From NCBI GenBank assembly GCA_017404505.1, contig JAFRCE010000023.1:1-64000 (forward strand): a DNA stretch of 64,000 nt, given 5' to 3'. Positions 34,734 through 43,148 of the stretch are shown here, in pieces. Numbering within the stretch: position 1 is the first letter of the stretch; every line of letters starts with the position of its first letter. The translations under genes and the position numbers were made by a program. Below the pieces are notes generated by a model. That model did no database searches, was not told the origin of the DNA, and saw only the letters and a program-made list of their open reading frames with translations. Origin of the DNA: Solobacterium sp. (GTDB lineage Bacteria > Bacillota_I > Bacilli_A > Erysipelotrichales > Erysipelotrichaceae).

Positions 34734-34769
34734 GTCTTAATCATTCTATCAGAAAAAGGGGAAATGAAA

Positions 34770-34789
34770 AGCGGATCGTTTGATCCGCT
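34770..34789 (-). terminator. Terminator of the esterase/ATP-grasp operon
   Basis: AGCGGATC pairs with GATCCGCT around GTTT. It begins at the stop codon of the esterase; the T-run is interrupted (TTTTCATTT). Confidence 0.6.
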
Positions 34790-35547
34790 CAGCAAACATA
34801 ATTGAGATAGTAGGGGAATTCCTTGAGCCACCATGGCCAGTCATGCGCCACGTCCTCACCCCAGAAGTCGACCCATGCAGGAATATTCTTATATTCGAAC
34901 AGTTCCTTCATGCGGGCGCCGTCCTCCTGCATCGGATGTTCCCAGGCGCCTCTGCCGCAGACGATGATGATGTCGCGGTTGCGGTACATCTCGACATACG
35001 GATGGTCATATGCCATGCCGTTGATATAGTCGACCGGCGAGTTGGCATAGACGAGGTCGTCCTTGTAGTCACCGAAGAACAGTTTCGCGTCGTAGGATCC
35101 CGACATGGCAATGCAGTCGGCGAAGATGTCCGGTCTTCTGAGCAGGAAGTTGACAGCGTGGGAAGCGCCCATCGAACAGCCTGTGGTCAGAATGCCGTCG
35201 GCGTAATGGCCGCCGTTATCAGCCGCGTTGATATCAAAGATCCGCGGGCACAGTTCATCGCAGATGTAATGGAAGAAACGTTCCGCCTGTTCGATACGGT
35301 TGCGGTTGTCCCAGTCGTTGACGCGGGACCAGGAATTGATGTCGTCGGAATCGCAGCAGAACAGCTGCAGTCTTCCTTCGTCGATATAGGGTCTTGCGAC
35401 TTCGACCATGCCGCGGTCTTCGAAATCGAAGAAACGTCCGTCCTGGCAGGGGAAGACCAACATCGGTCTGCCGCCATGGCCATAGACCTTGAATTCCATG
35501 TCACGGCCAAGGTTATGTGAGTATTCTTTGTAGTATGCAGTTTTCAT
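34789..35547 (-). CDS. Esterase-family alpha/beta hydrolase
   Basis: The 252-residue protein has the esterase D/PHB-depolymerase-like layout with the nucleophile motif GCSMGASHAVNF near residue 123 and a late His in EDVAHDWPWWL. It is cytosolic. It lies 3 bases behind an ATP-grasp gene; the same pairing of an esterase and a carboxylate-amine ligase-like protein recurs in other Bacillota, as far as I recall. The natural substrate is unknown. Confidence 0.8.
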   Translation of the reverse strand: MKTAYYKEYSHNLGRDMEFKVYGHGGRPMLVFPCQDGRFFDFEDRGMVEVARPYIDEGRLQLFCCDSDDINSWSRVNDWDNRNRIEQAERFFHYICDELCPRIFDINAADNGGHYADGILTTGCSMGASHAVNFLLRRPDIFADCIAMSGSYDAKLFFGDYKDDLVYANSPVDYINGMAYDHPYVEMYRNRDIIIVCGRGAWEHPMQEDGARMKELFEYKNIPAWVDFWGEDVAHDWPWWLKEFPYYLNYVC

Positions 35548-35550
35548 TGA

Positions 35551-36747
35551 TCAACCAGCTTTCTCGAAAATGAACTTCAGGAACGCTTTGACTTCCTTTT
35601 CCGTCTTAAAGCGGGCCATGAAGAATTCGTTGCCCATCGCTTCGGCCAGAAGGTCCGGCATTCTGCCGTGCATGACGATCTTCTGACCGTATTTCGCATA
35701 GACGGCAGAAGCGTCGTTCTTGTAGGACAGATGGTCGCGGCGGCCGGTAAAAGCAACGCTGTACGGACGGTCACTCTCTTCCGGTGCCGTGTTGAACATT
35801 GCCATGTTGGCATAGATGGCATAGACATTGATGTCATTGGCGTAGTTCATCATATCCGGGGTATATCCTCCCGGCGGACGCATGTTGACTTCGAGACCGA
35901 CGAGATCGCCCTTTTTGCCAAGGCCTTTCTTGTCTTCCGTCAGACGGAAGTATTCGGTGTGGAAGAAGCGGCCTTTAATGCCGAAGGACTTGATGACGGC
36001 TGTGCCCATCTTGTCGAGATCTTCCGGAATCTTCCGTTCGCTCCAGTACAGGCATTCTTCCTTGGAGTTGACGATGTCCATGATCGGCTCCGGGAAGGTG
36101 TGGCTGGTCTTGAAGATAATGTTGTTGTCCTGATCGGTAATACCGTCGAAGGAAACGATGTAGCCGGGGATGAATTCTTCCATGATGTACTGGGTGCCCA
36201 GTTCTCTGGTATAGAATTCTGCCAGCTGTTCGTCATTGCTGATTTTCCATGTGGCATTGGCGCCGACACCGTTGTCCGGCTTGACGATAACCGGATAGCC
36301 GACTTCCTTGATAAACTTCTGTCCTTCTTCGAGGGTGGTTGTCAGATGGTATCTGGCGACCGGAACACCAGCTCTCTCATAGAAGGCTTTCATGTTTGAC
36401 TTCAGTTTGAAGCGCATGATGTCTTCCGTCTTGTCACCGGTTGTGATATTGAAATCAGTACGCAGACGGGCATCCTGTTCCAGCCAGAATTCGTTGTTGC
36501 TTTCCAGCCAGTCGATCTTTCCGTGCTTGTGTGCGAACCAGGCGACAGCACGATACATCTCGTCATAGTCCTGCATGGAGCGTACCTGATAGTATTCGCT
36601 GCATGCTTCTTTCAGTTCCGGACGCAGTGAATCATAGCTGTCCTCGCCGATGCACAGCGACGTGCCGCCGATTCGTTTCCAGGCCAGCGGGAACTGATAG
36701 TATTCCGGCGGGAAGGTGGGTGAAATAAAAACAAAGTTTTTGCCCAT
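35551..36747 (-). CDS. ATP-grasp domain protein (carbamoyl-phosphate-synthase-like ligase fold)
   Basis: The 398-residue protein has a pre-ATP-grasp Rossmann-like domain, then an ATP-grasp core at about residues 110-310. VGYPVIVKPDNGVGA near residue 150 is the phosphate-binding lysine strand, YIMEEFIPG follows, and the Mg-binding GLEVNMRPPGGYTP lies near 285. Such proteins join a carboxylate to an amine or thiol using ATP. No amide partner enzyme is seen besides the downstream esterase. AGAGAGG precedes the ATG. Confidence 0.8.
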   Translation of the reverse strand: MGKNFVFISPTFPPEYYQFPLAWKRIGGTSLCIGEDSYDSLRPELKEACSEYYQVRSMQDYDEMYRAVAWFAHKHGKIDWLESNNEFWLEQDARLRTDFNITTGDKTEDIMRFKLKSNMKAFYERAGVPVARYHLTTTLEEGQKFIKEVGYPVIVKPDNGVGANATWKISNDEQLAEFYTRELGTQYIMEEFIPGYIVSFDGITDQDNNIIFKTSHTFPEPIMDIVNSKEECLYWSERKIPEDLDKMGTAVIKSFGIKGRFFHTEYFRLTEDKKGLGKKGDLVGLEVNMRPPGGYTPDMMNYANDINVYAIYANMAMFNTAPEESDRPYSVAFTGRRDHLSYKNDASAVYAKYGQKIVMHGRMPDLLAEAMGNEFFMARFKTEKEVKAFLKFIFEKAG

Positions 36748-36851
36748 AATACTGCACCTCTCTATTCTTGAATATTAAAAAAATATTACCATAAAAATGC
36801 CGATGACAAGATGATAAATAGAATTGAATGTCCTTTTTTTGAAGTTTCTAC

Positions 36852-36857
36852 TATAAT
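36852..36857 (+). promoter_or_regulatory. -10 box of the chorismate mutase gene
   Basis: TATAAT lies 37 bases before ATG 36895, leaving a normal leader with AAGGAGG. The -35 is unclear. Confidence 0.5.
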
Positions 36858-36894
36858 AGGCGTACATATATGCGCAAGCATGAAGGAGGAAACG

Positions 36895-37173
36895 ATGCCT
36901 GACAGACTGGAAGAAGACAGAAAGCTGATCGATGAAATCGACGCCCAGCTGGCTGTGTTATTTGAAAAAAGATTCCAAATCGTCAAGGATGTGATTGACT
37001 ATAAAATAGAAAACCGGCTGCCGATCCTGGACTCCGGCCGGGAACAGGAAATTATCGCCCGCAACTGTGCGAGGATCAGCGACGATGACATTCTCCATTA
37101 TTTCCGGAGAATGTACACGGACATACTGGAACTGTCAAAAGAGTACCAGCAGGATATCCTGGACAGTAAATAA
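36895..37173 (+). CDS. Chorismate mutase type II (AroQ domain), stand-alone
   Basis: The 92-residue all-helical protein matches AroQ: RKLIDEIDAQLAVLFEKRFQIVKDVIDYK at residues 9-37 supplies the first Arg and Lys, and GREQEIIARNCARI supplies the later Glu/Gln. It should convert chorismate to prephenate for Phe and Tyr synthesis. ATG 36895 has AAGGAGG upstream. It appears monocistronic, with its own terminator. Confidence 0.82.
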   Translation: MPDRLEEDRKLIDEIDAQLAVLFEKRFQIVKDVIDYKIENRLPILDSGREQEIIARNCARISDDDILHYFRRMYTDILELSKEYQQDILDSK

Positions 37174-37185
37174 AACATTGCATCC

Positions 37186-37220
37186 ATGAGGAGTATCATG
37201 TGAGATATTCCTCTTTTTTT
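37186..37220 (+). terminator. Terminator of the chorismate mutase gene
   Basis: GAGGAGTATC pairs with GATATTCCTC (one G-T) and leads into seven T. Confidence 0.8.
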
Positions 37221-37238
37221 ATTGGCAGTCATAATAAA

Positions 37239-37262
37239 ACAGGTCCCCATACGGAGACCTGT
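37239..37262 (-). terminator. Terminator of the amino-acid ABC operon
   Basis: ACAGGTC pairs with GACCTGT; on the minus strand TTTTATT follows. Confidence 0.7.
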
Positions 37263-37280
37263 CAGTTTCATGTGTTCTGA

Positions 37281-38093
37281 TTACTTGTTTGTGATATCGC
37301 CGCCGAAGAACTGTTCGGACAGTTCAGCGAGTCGGCCGGAAGAGCGGAGTTCGGCAAGAGCGGCGTTGACAGCGTCACGCAGTTCTGTTTCACCCTTTTT
37401 GACCGGGTAGCAGACAGATTCGCCTTCGCTCTGGGCAACGATCTTGACCGGTGCATCCGGATGCTGGCTCAGGTAGTCCAGATAGGAAACTTCCGAGTTG
37501 ATGGTAGCGTCGATTCTTCCCTGGGTCAGAAGGGTGATCGTTTCGCCGAAGGTGTCAATGTATTCGACCTTCGCACCGTATTCTTCCGCGATCGCGGCGT
37601 AAGTCGAGCCGGAAGAGTTCGCGGTCGTTTTGCCGTTCAGGTCTTCGAATGTCTTGATCGTGTCGTTGTCAGAAGAGACGATCAGGACTTTTCTTGTGTA
37701 AACGTAAGGATCGGAGAACTCATAGCTCAGGGCACGTTCGTCAGTGTAGCCGACACCGTTGCAGATGATGTCGAAACGGCCAGAGTCAACGCCTGCCAGA
37801 AGGCTTTCCCAGGCAGCTTCTTCAAAGCGTGCTTCCACGCCGAGTGCCTTGGCGATCTCTTTGCCGACTTCGACGTCGAAGCCGGTCAGCTCGTTGGTCT
37901 TCTCATCATGGTATGTCCATGGTGACCAGTTGCCTTCCGTACCGATGATCAGATAGCCTCTTTCCTTGATCTGTTCCAGGGCTGTCTTCTCCGCTCCGGT
38001 ATTGTCGTCAGCAGGTTTCGCTGTGTTATTCGCACATGCTGCAAGAGACAGAGCCATCGCGGCGGCAAGTAATGTTCTGAATGTCTTTTTCAT
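37281..38093 (-). CDS. Polar amino-acid ABC transporter substrate-binding lipoprotein (family 3)
   Basis: The 270-residue precursor has a lipoprotein signal with cleavage before the Cys in LSLAACANN, then a family 3 solute-binding domain with GTEGNWSPWTYHDE, the TGFDVEVGKEIAKALG strand and FDIICNGVGYTDER. This pattern resembles cystine-binding proteins such as TcyA, but the ligand is an inference. It is the third gene of the permease-ATPase-binding protein operon. Confidence 0.85.
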   Translation of the reverse strand: MKKTFRTLLAAAMALSLAACANNTAKPADDNTGAEKTALEQIKERGYLIIGTEGNWSPWTYHDEKTNELTGFDVEVGKEIAKALGVEARFEEAAWESLLAGVDSGRFDIICNGVGYTDERALSYEFSDPYVYTRKVLIVSSDNDTIKTFEDLNGKTTANSSGSTYAAIAEEYGAKVEYIDTFGETITLLTQGRIDATINSEVSYLDYLSQHPDAPVKIVAQSEGESVCYPVKKGETELRDAVNAALAELRSSGRLAELSEQFFGGDITNK

Positions 38094-38104
38094 TTCTTTT
38101 CCTC

Positions 38105-38848
38105 CTATTCACGGCCAGACTGAATTGTCTGGATGAAAAGCTTCGTTCTTTCTTCTTTCGGGTTTTCGAAGAATGATTTGGAATCCGATGTTTCAATGAC
38201 CTGGCCATTCTCCATGAAGATGACCTTGTTGGAAACATTGCGGGCAAAGTTCATTTCGTGGGTGACCACCAGCATCGTCATTCCTTCATTCGCCAGATCG
38301 CGCATGACGGAAAGCACTTCGCCGATCAGTTCGGGATCAAGGGCGCTGGTCGGTTCGTCAAAGTAGATGATTTCCGGATCTGTCGCCAGGGCTCTCGCAA
38401 TCGCGACACGCTGCTGCTGGCCGCCGGAAAGCTGGGAAGGGAAGGAATCAAGACGGTCAGCCATGCCGACTTTTTCAAGAGCGGCGACGGCTTTCTTCTC
38501 GGCTTCTTCTTTATTGACCTTGCGGGCAATGATCAGTCCTTCCGTCACGTTCTGCAGAACGGTCTTGTTCAGAAAGAGATTGTAGTTCTGAAAGACGAAC
38601 GCGGTTTTCCTTCGGATCCGGCTGATGTCCTTCTTACTGATGGAATGCATGTCGAATGTTTCACCGTCGAAGACCATCGTGCCGCCATCAGCGATCTCCA
38701 GGAAATTGATGCATCTCAGCAGGGTCGTCTTGCCGGAGCCGGAAGGGCCGAGGATGGCGACGACGTCACCTTTTTCCACCTGCAGGCTGACACCTTTCAG
38801 GGCACCGAAATCATCAAACGACTTTGTTACGTTTCTGATATCGATCAT
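38105..38848 (-). CDS. Polar amino-acid ABC transporter ATP-binding protein
   Basis: The 247-residue ATPase has Walker [10 protein letters not shown] near residue 34, the Q-loop FQNYNLF, signature LSGGQQQR, Walker [14 protein letters not shown] and the H-loop VVTHEM. It is a GlnQ/ArtP/TcyC-type protein. The start overlaps the permease stop by 4 bases. Confidence 0.9.
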   Translation of the reverse strand: MIDIRNVTKSFDDFGALKGVSLQVEKGDVVAILGPSGSGKTTLLRCINFLEIADGGTMVFDGETFDMHSISKKDISRIRRKTAFVFQNYNLFLNKTVLQNVTEGLIIARKVNKEEAEKKAVAALEKVGMADRLDSFPSQLSGGQQQRVAIARALATDPEIIYFDEPTSALDPELIGEVLSVMRDLANEGMTMLVVTHEMNFARNVSNKVIFMENGQVIETSDSKSFFENPKEERTKLFIQTIQSGRE

Positions 38849-39516
38849 TTGGCGCCTCCGTATGCATTCAGTTTCTTTTCACCATAACTCTGCAGCCATG
38901 TCAGTACGGTGCAGAACATCAGATAGATAAAGCCGACTTCCAGATACAGGGCCAGTGACTGATAGACACGGCCGTTGATGATCTGCGTCTGGCGGATCAT
39001 TTCACTGACGGTGATGGTGGATGCCATCGAAGTGCTCTTGATCATGGCGATGAAGGAATTCGACAGCGATGGGAAAGCGGTGCGGAAGGCCTGCGGCAGA
39101 ATGATTCTGCGCATGATCTGCCAGTAGCTCATGCCGACGCAGTAGCCGGCTTCCAGCTGGCCTTTCGGAACAGCTTCGAGGGCGGCGCGCATGCTTTCAG
39201 CCATGTAGGCACCTTCATTGATCGCGAAGCACAGCACCGCGGCCGGGAAGGCCGGCAGCACGATGCCCACGGAAGGCAGGCCGTAGAATACCAGGTACAG
39301 CTGCACCAGCAGCGGCGTGCCGCGGATGATCCAGATATAGAAGCGGCAAAGCTGCTTCAGTCCCCTGATATTGGCATACTGGATCACAGCGACCAGTATG
39401 GAGATGATCAGGGCAAACAGGAAGGACAGCACGGCAAGGGGAATAGTCACCCTGATGCCGGCCATCAGTATTTTCATAAACGAATCGATCAGAATCTGCA
39501 GTACTCTTTCATCCAT
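38845..39516 (-). CDS. Polar amino-acid ABC transporter permease
   Basis: The 223-residue HisM-type permease has about five membrane helices and the EAA loop AYMAESMRAALEAVPKGQLEAGYCVGMSYWQ near residue 107, which docks the ATPase. It is the first gene of the operon, and AGGT lies upstream of the ATG. Confidence 0.9.
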   Translation of the reverse strand: MDERVLQILIDSFMKILMAGIRVTIPLAVLSFLFALIISILVAVIQYANIRGLKQLCRFYIWIIRGTPLLVQLYLVFYGLPSVGIVLPAFPAAVLCFAINEGAYMAESMRAALEAVPKGQLEAGYCVGMSYWQIMRRIILPQAFRTAFPSLSNSFIAMIKSTSMASTITVSEMIRQTQIINGRVYQSLALYLEVGFIYLMFCTVLTWLQSYGEKKLNAYGGAK

Positions 39517-39576
39517 AGTGTTTTACCTGACAGGTGTATATATATCAAAAAGCCTTATAAAAGGGAAGGAATATGA

Positions 39577-40956
39577 CTAGCACGTCTCATCCATCATGCG
39601 GATCAGAACGCGGATTCCCTGAAGGTAGGCACGCACGGAAATACGCTCGTTGGTGCCATGTACACCTTTCGCCTTGATTTCTTCATCTTCGAGGAAAGGA
39701 CCGAAGCGCATGCAGCAGTCACAGATGCCTTCATAGCTGCGGGCATCGGTTGCCGTCGTGTTGACGGAAGGCACGAAGACGATGTCCTGGAAATAGTGCG
39801 ACAGGACATTCTGCAGGGCATGGAATCCCAGTGTATCAAAACGGGACTCGCGGGAGGCTTCGTTGGCGACAATGAATTCCGCCTGGGCGTTTTTACCGGC
39901 CAGCTTGCGGCAGTGTTCCAGCAGCCCGGCATCGGTATCCTGCGGGGCCAGACGGAAATTGATGACCGCCTCCATATGCTGCGGCATGACGTTGCCGGCC
40001 TGTGATCCGCCCGAGATCATCGTCGGGGCAATGGTGGTGTGAATCTGATTGTTCAGCTCCGGATGCGACAGGTAATGGTCGATGATCTGCTGTTCGTTGG
40101 CATCGATATCCCTGACGGCTTCTTTCAGCGGGCCCTCCTTGATATAGGGTGCCAGGATGCGCAGCGTTTCCCGCAGGCTGGCGGGCAGAACATTATCCAG
40201 CGGATGGTCAACGATCGCCGCGATCGCTTTGGCAAGGGCACCAAGGGAAGTGCCGAAGAAGGGGTTGGAACTGTGGCCGCCGAAGGATTCTGCGGACAGC
40301 TTCAGATCGGCATAGCCTTTTTCATACATGCCGATACTGCCGACCGTGATATCAGCGCCGTACGCTTTGCCGTTTTCAATACGGCCGCCTTCATCCAGGA
40401 CGAATTCCAGTTCGACGCCGTGTTCTTTCAGATAACGGGCAATGGCAATGGCGCCGGAGCCGATGACTTCCTCATCCTGGCCGAAAGCGAGATACAGGGT
40501 GCGGCGGAACTGCTTGCCGTTTGCCAGAAGGTATTCCAGACTTTCCAGTTCACCGATAAGCATCTCCTTGATATCCAGCGCTCCTCTGCCCCAGATATAA
40601 CCGTCCGCGACGTCACCGCTGAACGGATCGTGGATCCAGTCTTCTTCCGTGCCTTTGACGACCGGGACAACATCCTGGTGCGCCATGAACAGAGCCGGTT
40701 TCAGAGCCGGATCACTGCCGGTGATTTTAATCAGGATACTGTGATCGAGCCGCCGGAATTCGGCGTGTTCCATAATATGCGGATACCATTCCTTTATTCT
40801 TTCGTGCAGCCGGTCAAAAGCCTCGTAGTCGATCTTTTCGATGTCCATATAACTGGTCGTATTGATCTGAATCGCCCCGGCAAGATGGCGGATGGCCGCT
40901 TCCGCGTTCAGACCGGTATATTCATCTTCATTTCTATAGAGATCATATATATTCAT
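39577..40956 (-). CDS. M20-family metallopeptidase / carboxypeptidase
   Basis: The 459-residue protein has the M20 metal motifs MAHQDVVPV near residue 90, GRGALDIKE near 124, and GQDEEVIGSGA near 161 with the catalytic Glu, plus a dimerisation domain containing GGHSSNPF. It is closest in style to the PM20D1/carboxypeptidase S branch, which cuts or joins N-acyl amino acids or dipeptides. The neighbour is an amino-acid ABC transporter on the same strand, suggesting peptide or amino-acid use. Its ATG lies six bases after a -10 box and has no ribosome binding site. Confidence 0.85.
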   Translation of the reverse strand: MNIYDLYRNEDEYTGLNAEAAIRHLAGAIQINTTSYMDIEKIDYEAFDRLHERIKEWYPHIMEHAEFRRLDHSILIKITGSDPALKPALFMAHQDVVPVVKGTEEDWIHDPFSGDVADGYIWGRGALDIKEMLIGELESLEYLLANGKQFRRTLYLAFGQDEEVIGSGAIAIARYLKEHGVELEFVLDEGGRIENGKAYGADITVGSIGMYEKGYADLKLSAESFGGHSSNPFFGTSLGALAKAIAAIVDHPLDNVLPASLRETLRILAPYIKEGPLKEAVRDIDANEQQIIDHYLSHPELNNQIHTTIAPTMISGGSQAGNVMPQHMEAVINFRLAPQDTDAGLLEHCRKLAGKNAQAEFIVANEASRESRFDTLGFHALQNVLSHYFQDIVFVPSVNTTATDARSYEGICDCCMRFGPFLEDEEIKAKGVHGTNERISVRAYLQGIRVLIRMMDETC

Positions 40957-40962
40957 GGCACC

Positions 40963-40991
40963 ATTTTAGTTTACGGCTGTCTTCCTGTCCA
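40963..40991 (-). promoter_or_regulatory. Promoter of the M20 peptidase gene, leaderless arrangement
   Basis: The minus strand reads TGGACA, a 17-base spacer and TAAAAT (40963-40968), then six bases and ATG 40956. Five of six -35 bases match consensus, making it the clearest leaderless promoter in the window after higB. Confidence 0.65.
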
Positions 40992-41136
40992 ATATAAGCC
41001 TTCCAGGCGGGAATTCCGGAAATGAGGCGGTGTTTTTCCGGCCGGATGAGAAAAAGCGGAAGTTCTTATGTTACGATGAAAGTGATCAATACTATTGAAA
41101 CTGATCGGTTTACGGATCAGACAGAAAGGATCATTT

Positions 41137-42744
41137 ATGAAACTGACATTGTCCGGTATACAGGACAGAGCGGCATTTGAAAATGCCGGTATTACACTGC
41201 CGTCCTACGACGTGAATCAGGTCGTTTGCGAAACAAAAAAGAATCCCGGCTGGGTCCATTTCGGCATCGGCAATATCTTCCGCATTTTCATCGGAGGCAT
41301 CGCCGATCAGCTGCTCAGCGACGGGGATATGCCGGGCGGCATTACCTGTGTTGAAACATTTGATTTTGAAGTGGTCGACCGGATTTACCGGCCGTATGAC
41401 AATCTCGCGCTTGCCGTGACGCTGTACGGCGACGGCAGCAGCGACAAAAAAGTGATCGGTTCCCTCTGCGAGGCGATTGCCGCCCGTAAAGGGGATGCGG
41501 CCGCCAGAAACCGTCTGAAGGAAGTGTTCACGGCAAAGACTCTGCAGATGGTCACCTTCACGATTACCGAAAAGGGATATGCCCTGCGGGATGCGGCCGG
41601 TAAATGGTTCTCTTTCGTGCAGGCGGATATCGAAAACGGACCAGCTGATGCCGGAAGCGTGATCCCGCTCGTGACGAGTCTTTTGCTGGACCGTTATGAA
41701 GCCGGCAGACTGCCGCTGGCCCTGGTTTCCATGGACAATGTTTCCCATAACGGTGAAAAACTGCAGAGTGCTGTTCTGGAAGTCGCTGCCGCCTGGCAGG
41801 AAAGAGGCTTTGTCAGCGAAGACTTCCTGGCTTATCTGAAGGATGAGACAAAGATCACATTCCCGTGGTCGATGATCGACAAGATCACGCCAAGACCAAG
41901 CGCGGATGTGCAGACCATGCTGGAAGATCTCGGCATGGAGGATATGGATATTGTCATTACTGATAAGCGCACCTATATCGCGCCGTTCGTCAATGCCGAA
42001 GGACCGCAGTATCTGGTCGTGGAGGATTCCTTCCCCAACGGCCGGCCGCCGCTGGAAAAAGCCGGTGTCTATATGACAGACAGGGATACGGTCAACGCGG
42101 CTGAGCGGATGAAAGTCACGGTATGTCTGAATCCGCTTCATACCGCGCTTGCTCCGTACGGCTGTGTACTAGGCTATACGCGCTTCTCAGACGTGATGAA
42201 AGATGAAGAAATGCTGAAACTGGCCCAGCTGGTCGGTCTTGTGGAAGGCATGAAGGTCGTCAAGGATCCCGGCATCCTTTCCCCGCAGGCGTTCATTGAG
42301 GAATGCATCAACGTCCGCTTCCCCAACGCCTACATTCCGGACACGCCGCAGCGCATCGTCGTCGACACTTCCCAGATGGTCGGCATCCGGTTCGGAGAAA
42401 CGATCAAGGAATACATTGCCCTGGACGGCAATGCCGCCCGTCTGAAAGGCATTCCGCTGGCGATTGCCGGCTGGCTGCGGTATCTTTTGGCGGTGGACGA
42501 CGAAGGAAATGCCTTTGAACTGTCACCGGATCCGATGAACGAGGAACTGCAGGAAATCCTGAAGGACGTTGAGATCGGCAGACCGGAAACGCTGAAAGAC
42601 CAGCTGAAGCCGGTGCTCTCCAACGCCAATATCTTTGGCTCGGATCTGTATGAAGCAGGCATAGGTGATCAGATCGAGGAAATGTTCCGGGAAGAAATCC
42701 GCGGCATTCACAGTGTCAGAGAAACACTGCGGAAGTATCTTTGA
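41137..42744 (+). CDS. Mannitol dehydrogenase family protein
   Basis: The 535-residue polyol dehydrogenase has the N-terminal Rossmann motif HFGIGNIFRIFIGG near residue 44, the junction motif VSMDNVSHNGEKLQ near 200 and the C-terminal domain with NPLHTALAPYGCVLGY. The family includes mannitol 2-dehydrogenase and fructuronate/tagaturonate reductases, and the exact substrate cannot be fixed. ATG 41137 has AGAAAGGA upstream. A small hairpin (41101-41120) lies in the leader. Confidence 0.83.
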   Translation: MKLTLSGIQDRAAFENAGITLPSYDVNQVVCETKKNPGWVHFGIGNIFRIFIGGIADQLLSDGDMPGGITCVETFDFEVVDRIYRPYDNLALAVTLYGDGSSDKKVIGSLCEAIAARKGDAAARNRLKEVFTAKTLQMVTFTITEKGYALRDAAGKWFSFVQADIENGPADAGSVIPLVTSLLLDRYEAGRLPLALVSMDNVSHNGEKLQSAVLEVAAAWQERGFVSEDFLAYLKDETKITFPWSMIDKITPRPSADVQTMLEDLGMEDMDIVITDKRTYIAPFVNAEGPQYLVVEDSFPNGRPPLEKAGVYMTDRDTVNAAERMKVTVCLNPLHTALAPYGCVLGYTRFSDVMKDEEMLKLAQLVGLVEGMKVVKDPGILSPQAFIEECINVRFPNAYIPDTPQRIVVDTSQMVGIRFGETIKEYIALDGNAARLKGIPLAIAGWLRYLLAVDDEGNAFELSPDPMNEELQEILKDVEIGRPETLKDQLKPVLSNANIFGSDLYEAGIGDQIEEMFREEIRGIHSVRETLRKYL

Positions 42745-42760
42745 AAATAAAACAGGAAAA

Positions 42761-42780
42761 TTTTCAGGCACCTGAAAAAT
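42761..42780 (+). terminator. Weak terminator-like hairpin behind the mannitol dehydrogenase gene
   Basis: TTTTCAGG pairs with CCTGAAAA around CA. There is no good T-run. Confidence 0.35.
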
Positions 42781-42806
42781 GTTGCAGTTTTTTGCGGTCA
42801 GCAGAA

Positions 42807-42835
42807 TTGACATACCTGGCAAAAGACTTTAACAT
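42807..42835 (+). promoter_or_regulatory. Promoter of the tryptophan T-box operon
   Basis: TTGACA (42807-42812), a 17-base spacer and TAACAT (42830-42835) lead to a start near 42842, just before the T-box leader. Confidence 0.65.
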
Positions 42836-42841
42836 CATCTT

Positions 42842-43100
42842 TGTAAACCGGTGATTGGGAGATCAAACATACTGGCAGTTCGAAGAGAGTCGGGGAAAGG
42901 TGTGAGCCCGGCAGCCAGCGGTATGCAAATGGACCCATGAGGGCATGATGAAAACTTCGGTGAGTATTTCATGACGCAGTGCCAGCGTTAGCGGGCAGGA
43001 AATGTGATGGCATTTTCAGAGAGTGAGCAGTTTTTCTGCTAATAAAGGTGGTACCGCAGGCACAGCGCTTGTCCTTTAGATGGATAAGCGCTTTTTGTTT
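42842..43100 (+). promoter_or_regulatory. T-box riboswitch, tryptophan (UGG) specifier
   Basis: Stem I is readable. CATAC and TGGC pair with GCCA and GTATG, and the internal loop below holds CAAA-TGG-A on its 3' side, so the specifier codon is UGG. The T-box AAAGGTGGTACCGCAGG lies at 43044-43060 and overlaps the terminator stem AGCGCTTGTCC/GGATAAGCGCT (43064-43092) with TTTTTGTTT after it. Uncharged tRNA-Trp would favour antitermination and expression of the downstream transporter. Confidence 0.9.
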
Positions 43101-43148
43101 ACAGGAAGCCGGACATGAAAATGCGGAAAGATAAGGAGGAGAAATCAC

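Noticed and set aside
18606..34748. A complete mobile element or prophage
   Set aside because: There is no integrase, transposase, relaxase or phage structural gene; only attachment-like tRNA fragments remain.
41101..41120. Leader hairpin before the mannitol dehydrogenase gene as a riboswitch
   Set aside because: A single 6-bp stem with no conserved aptamer motif is not enough.
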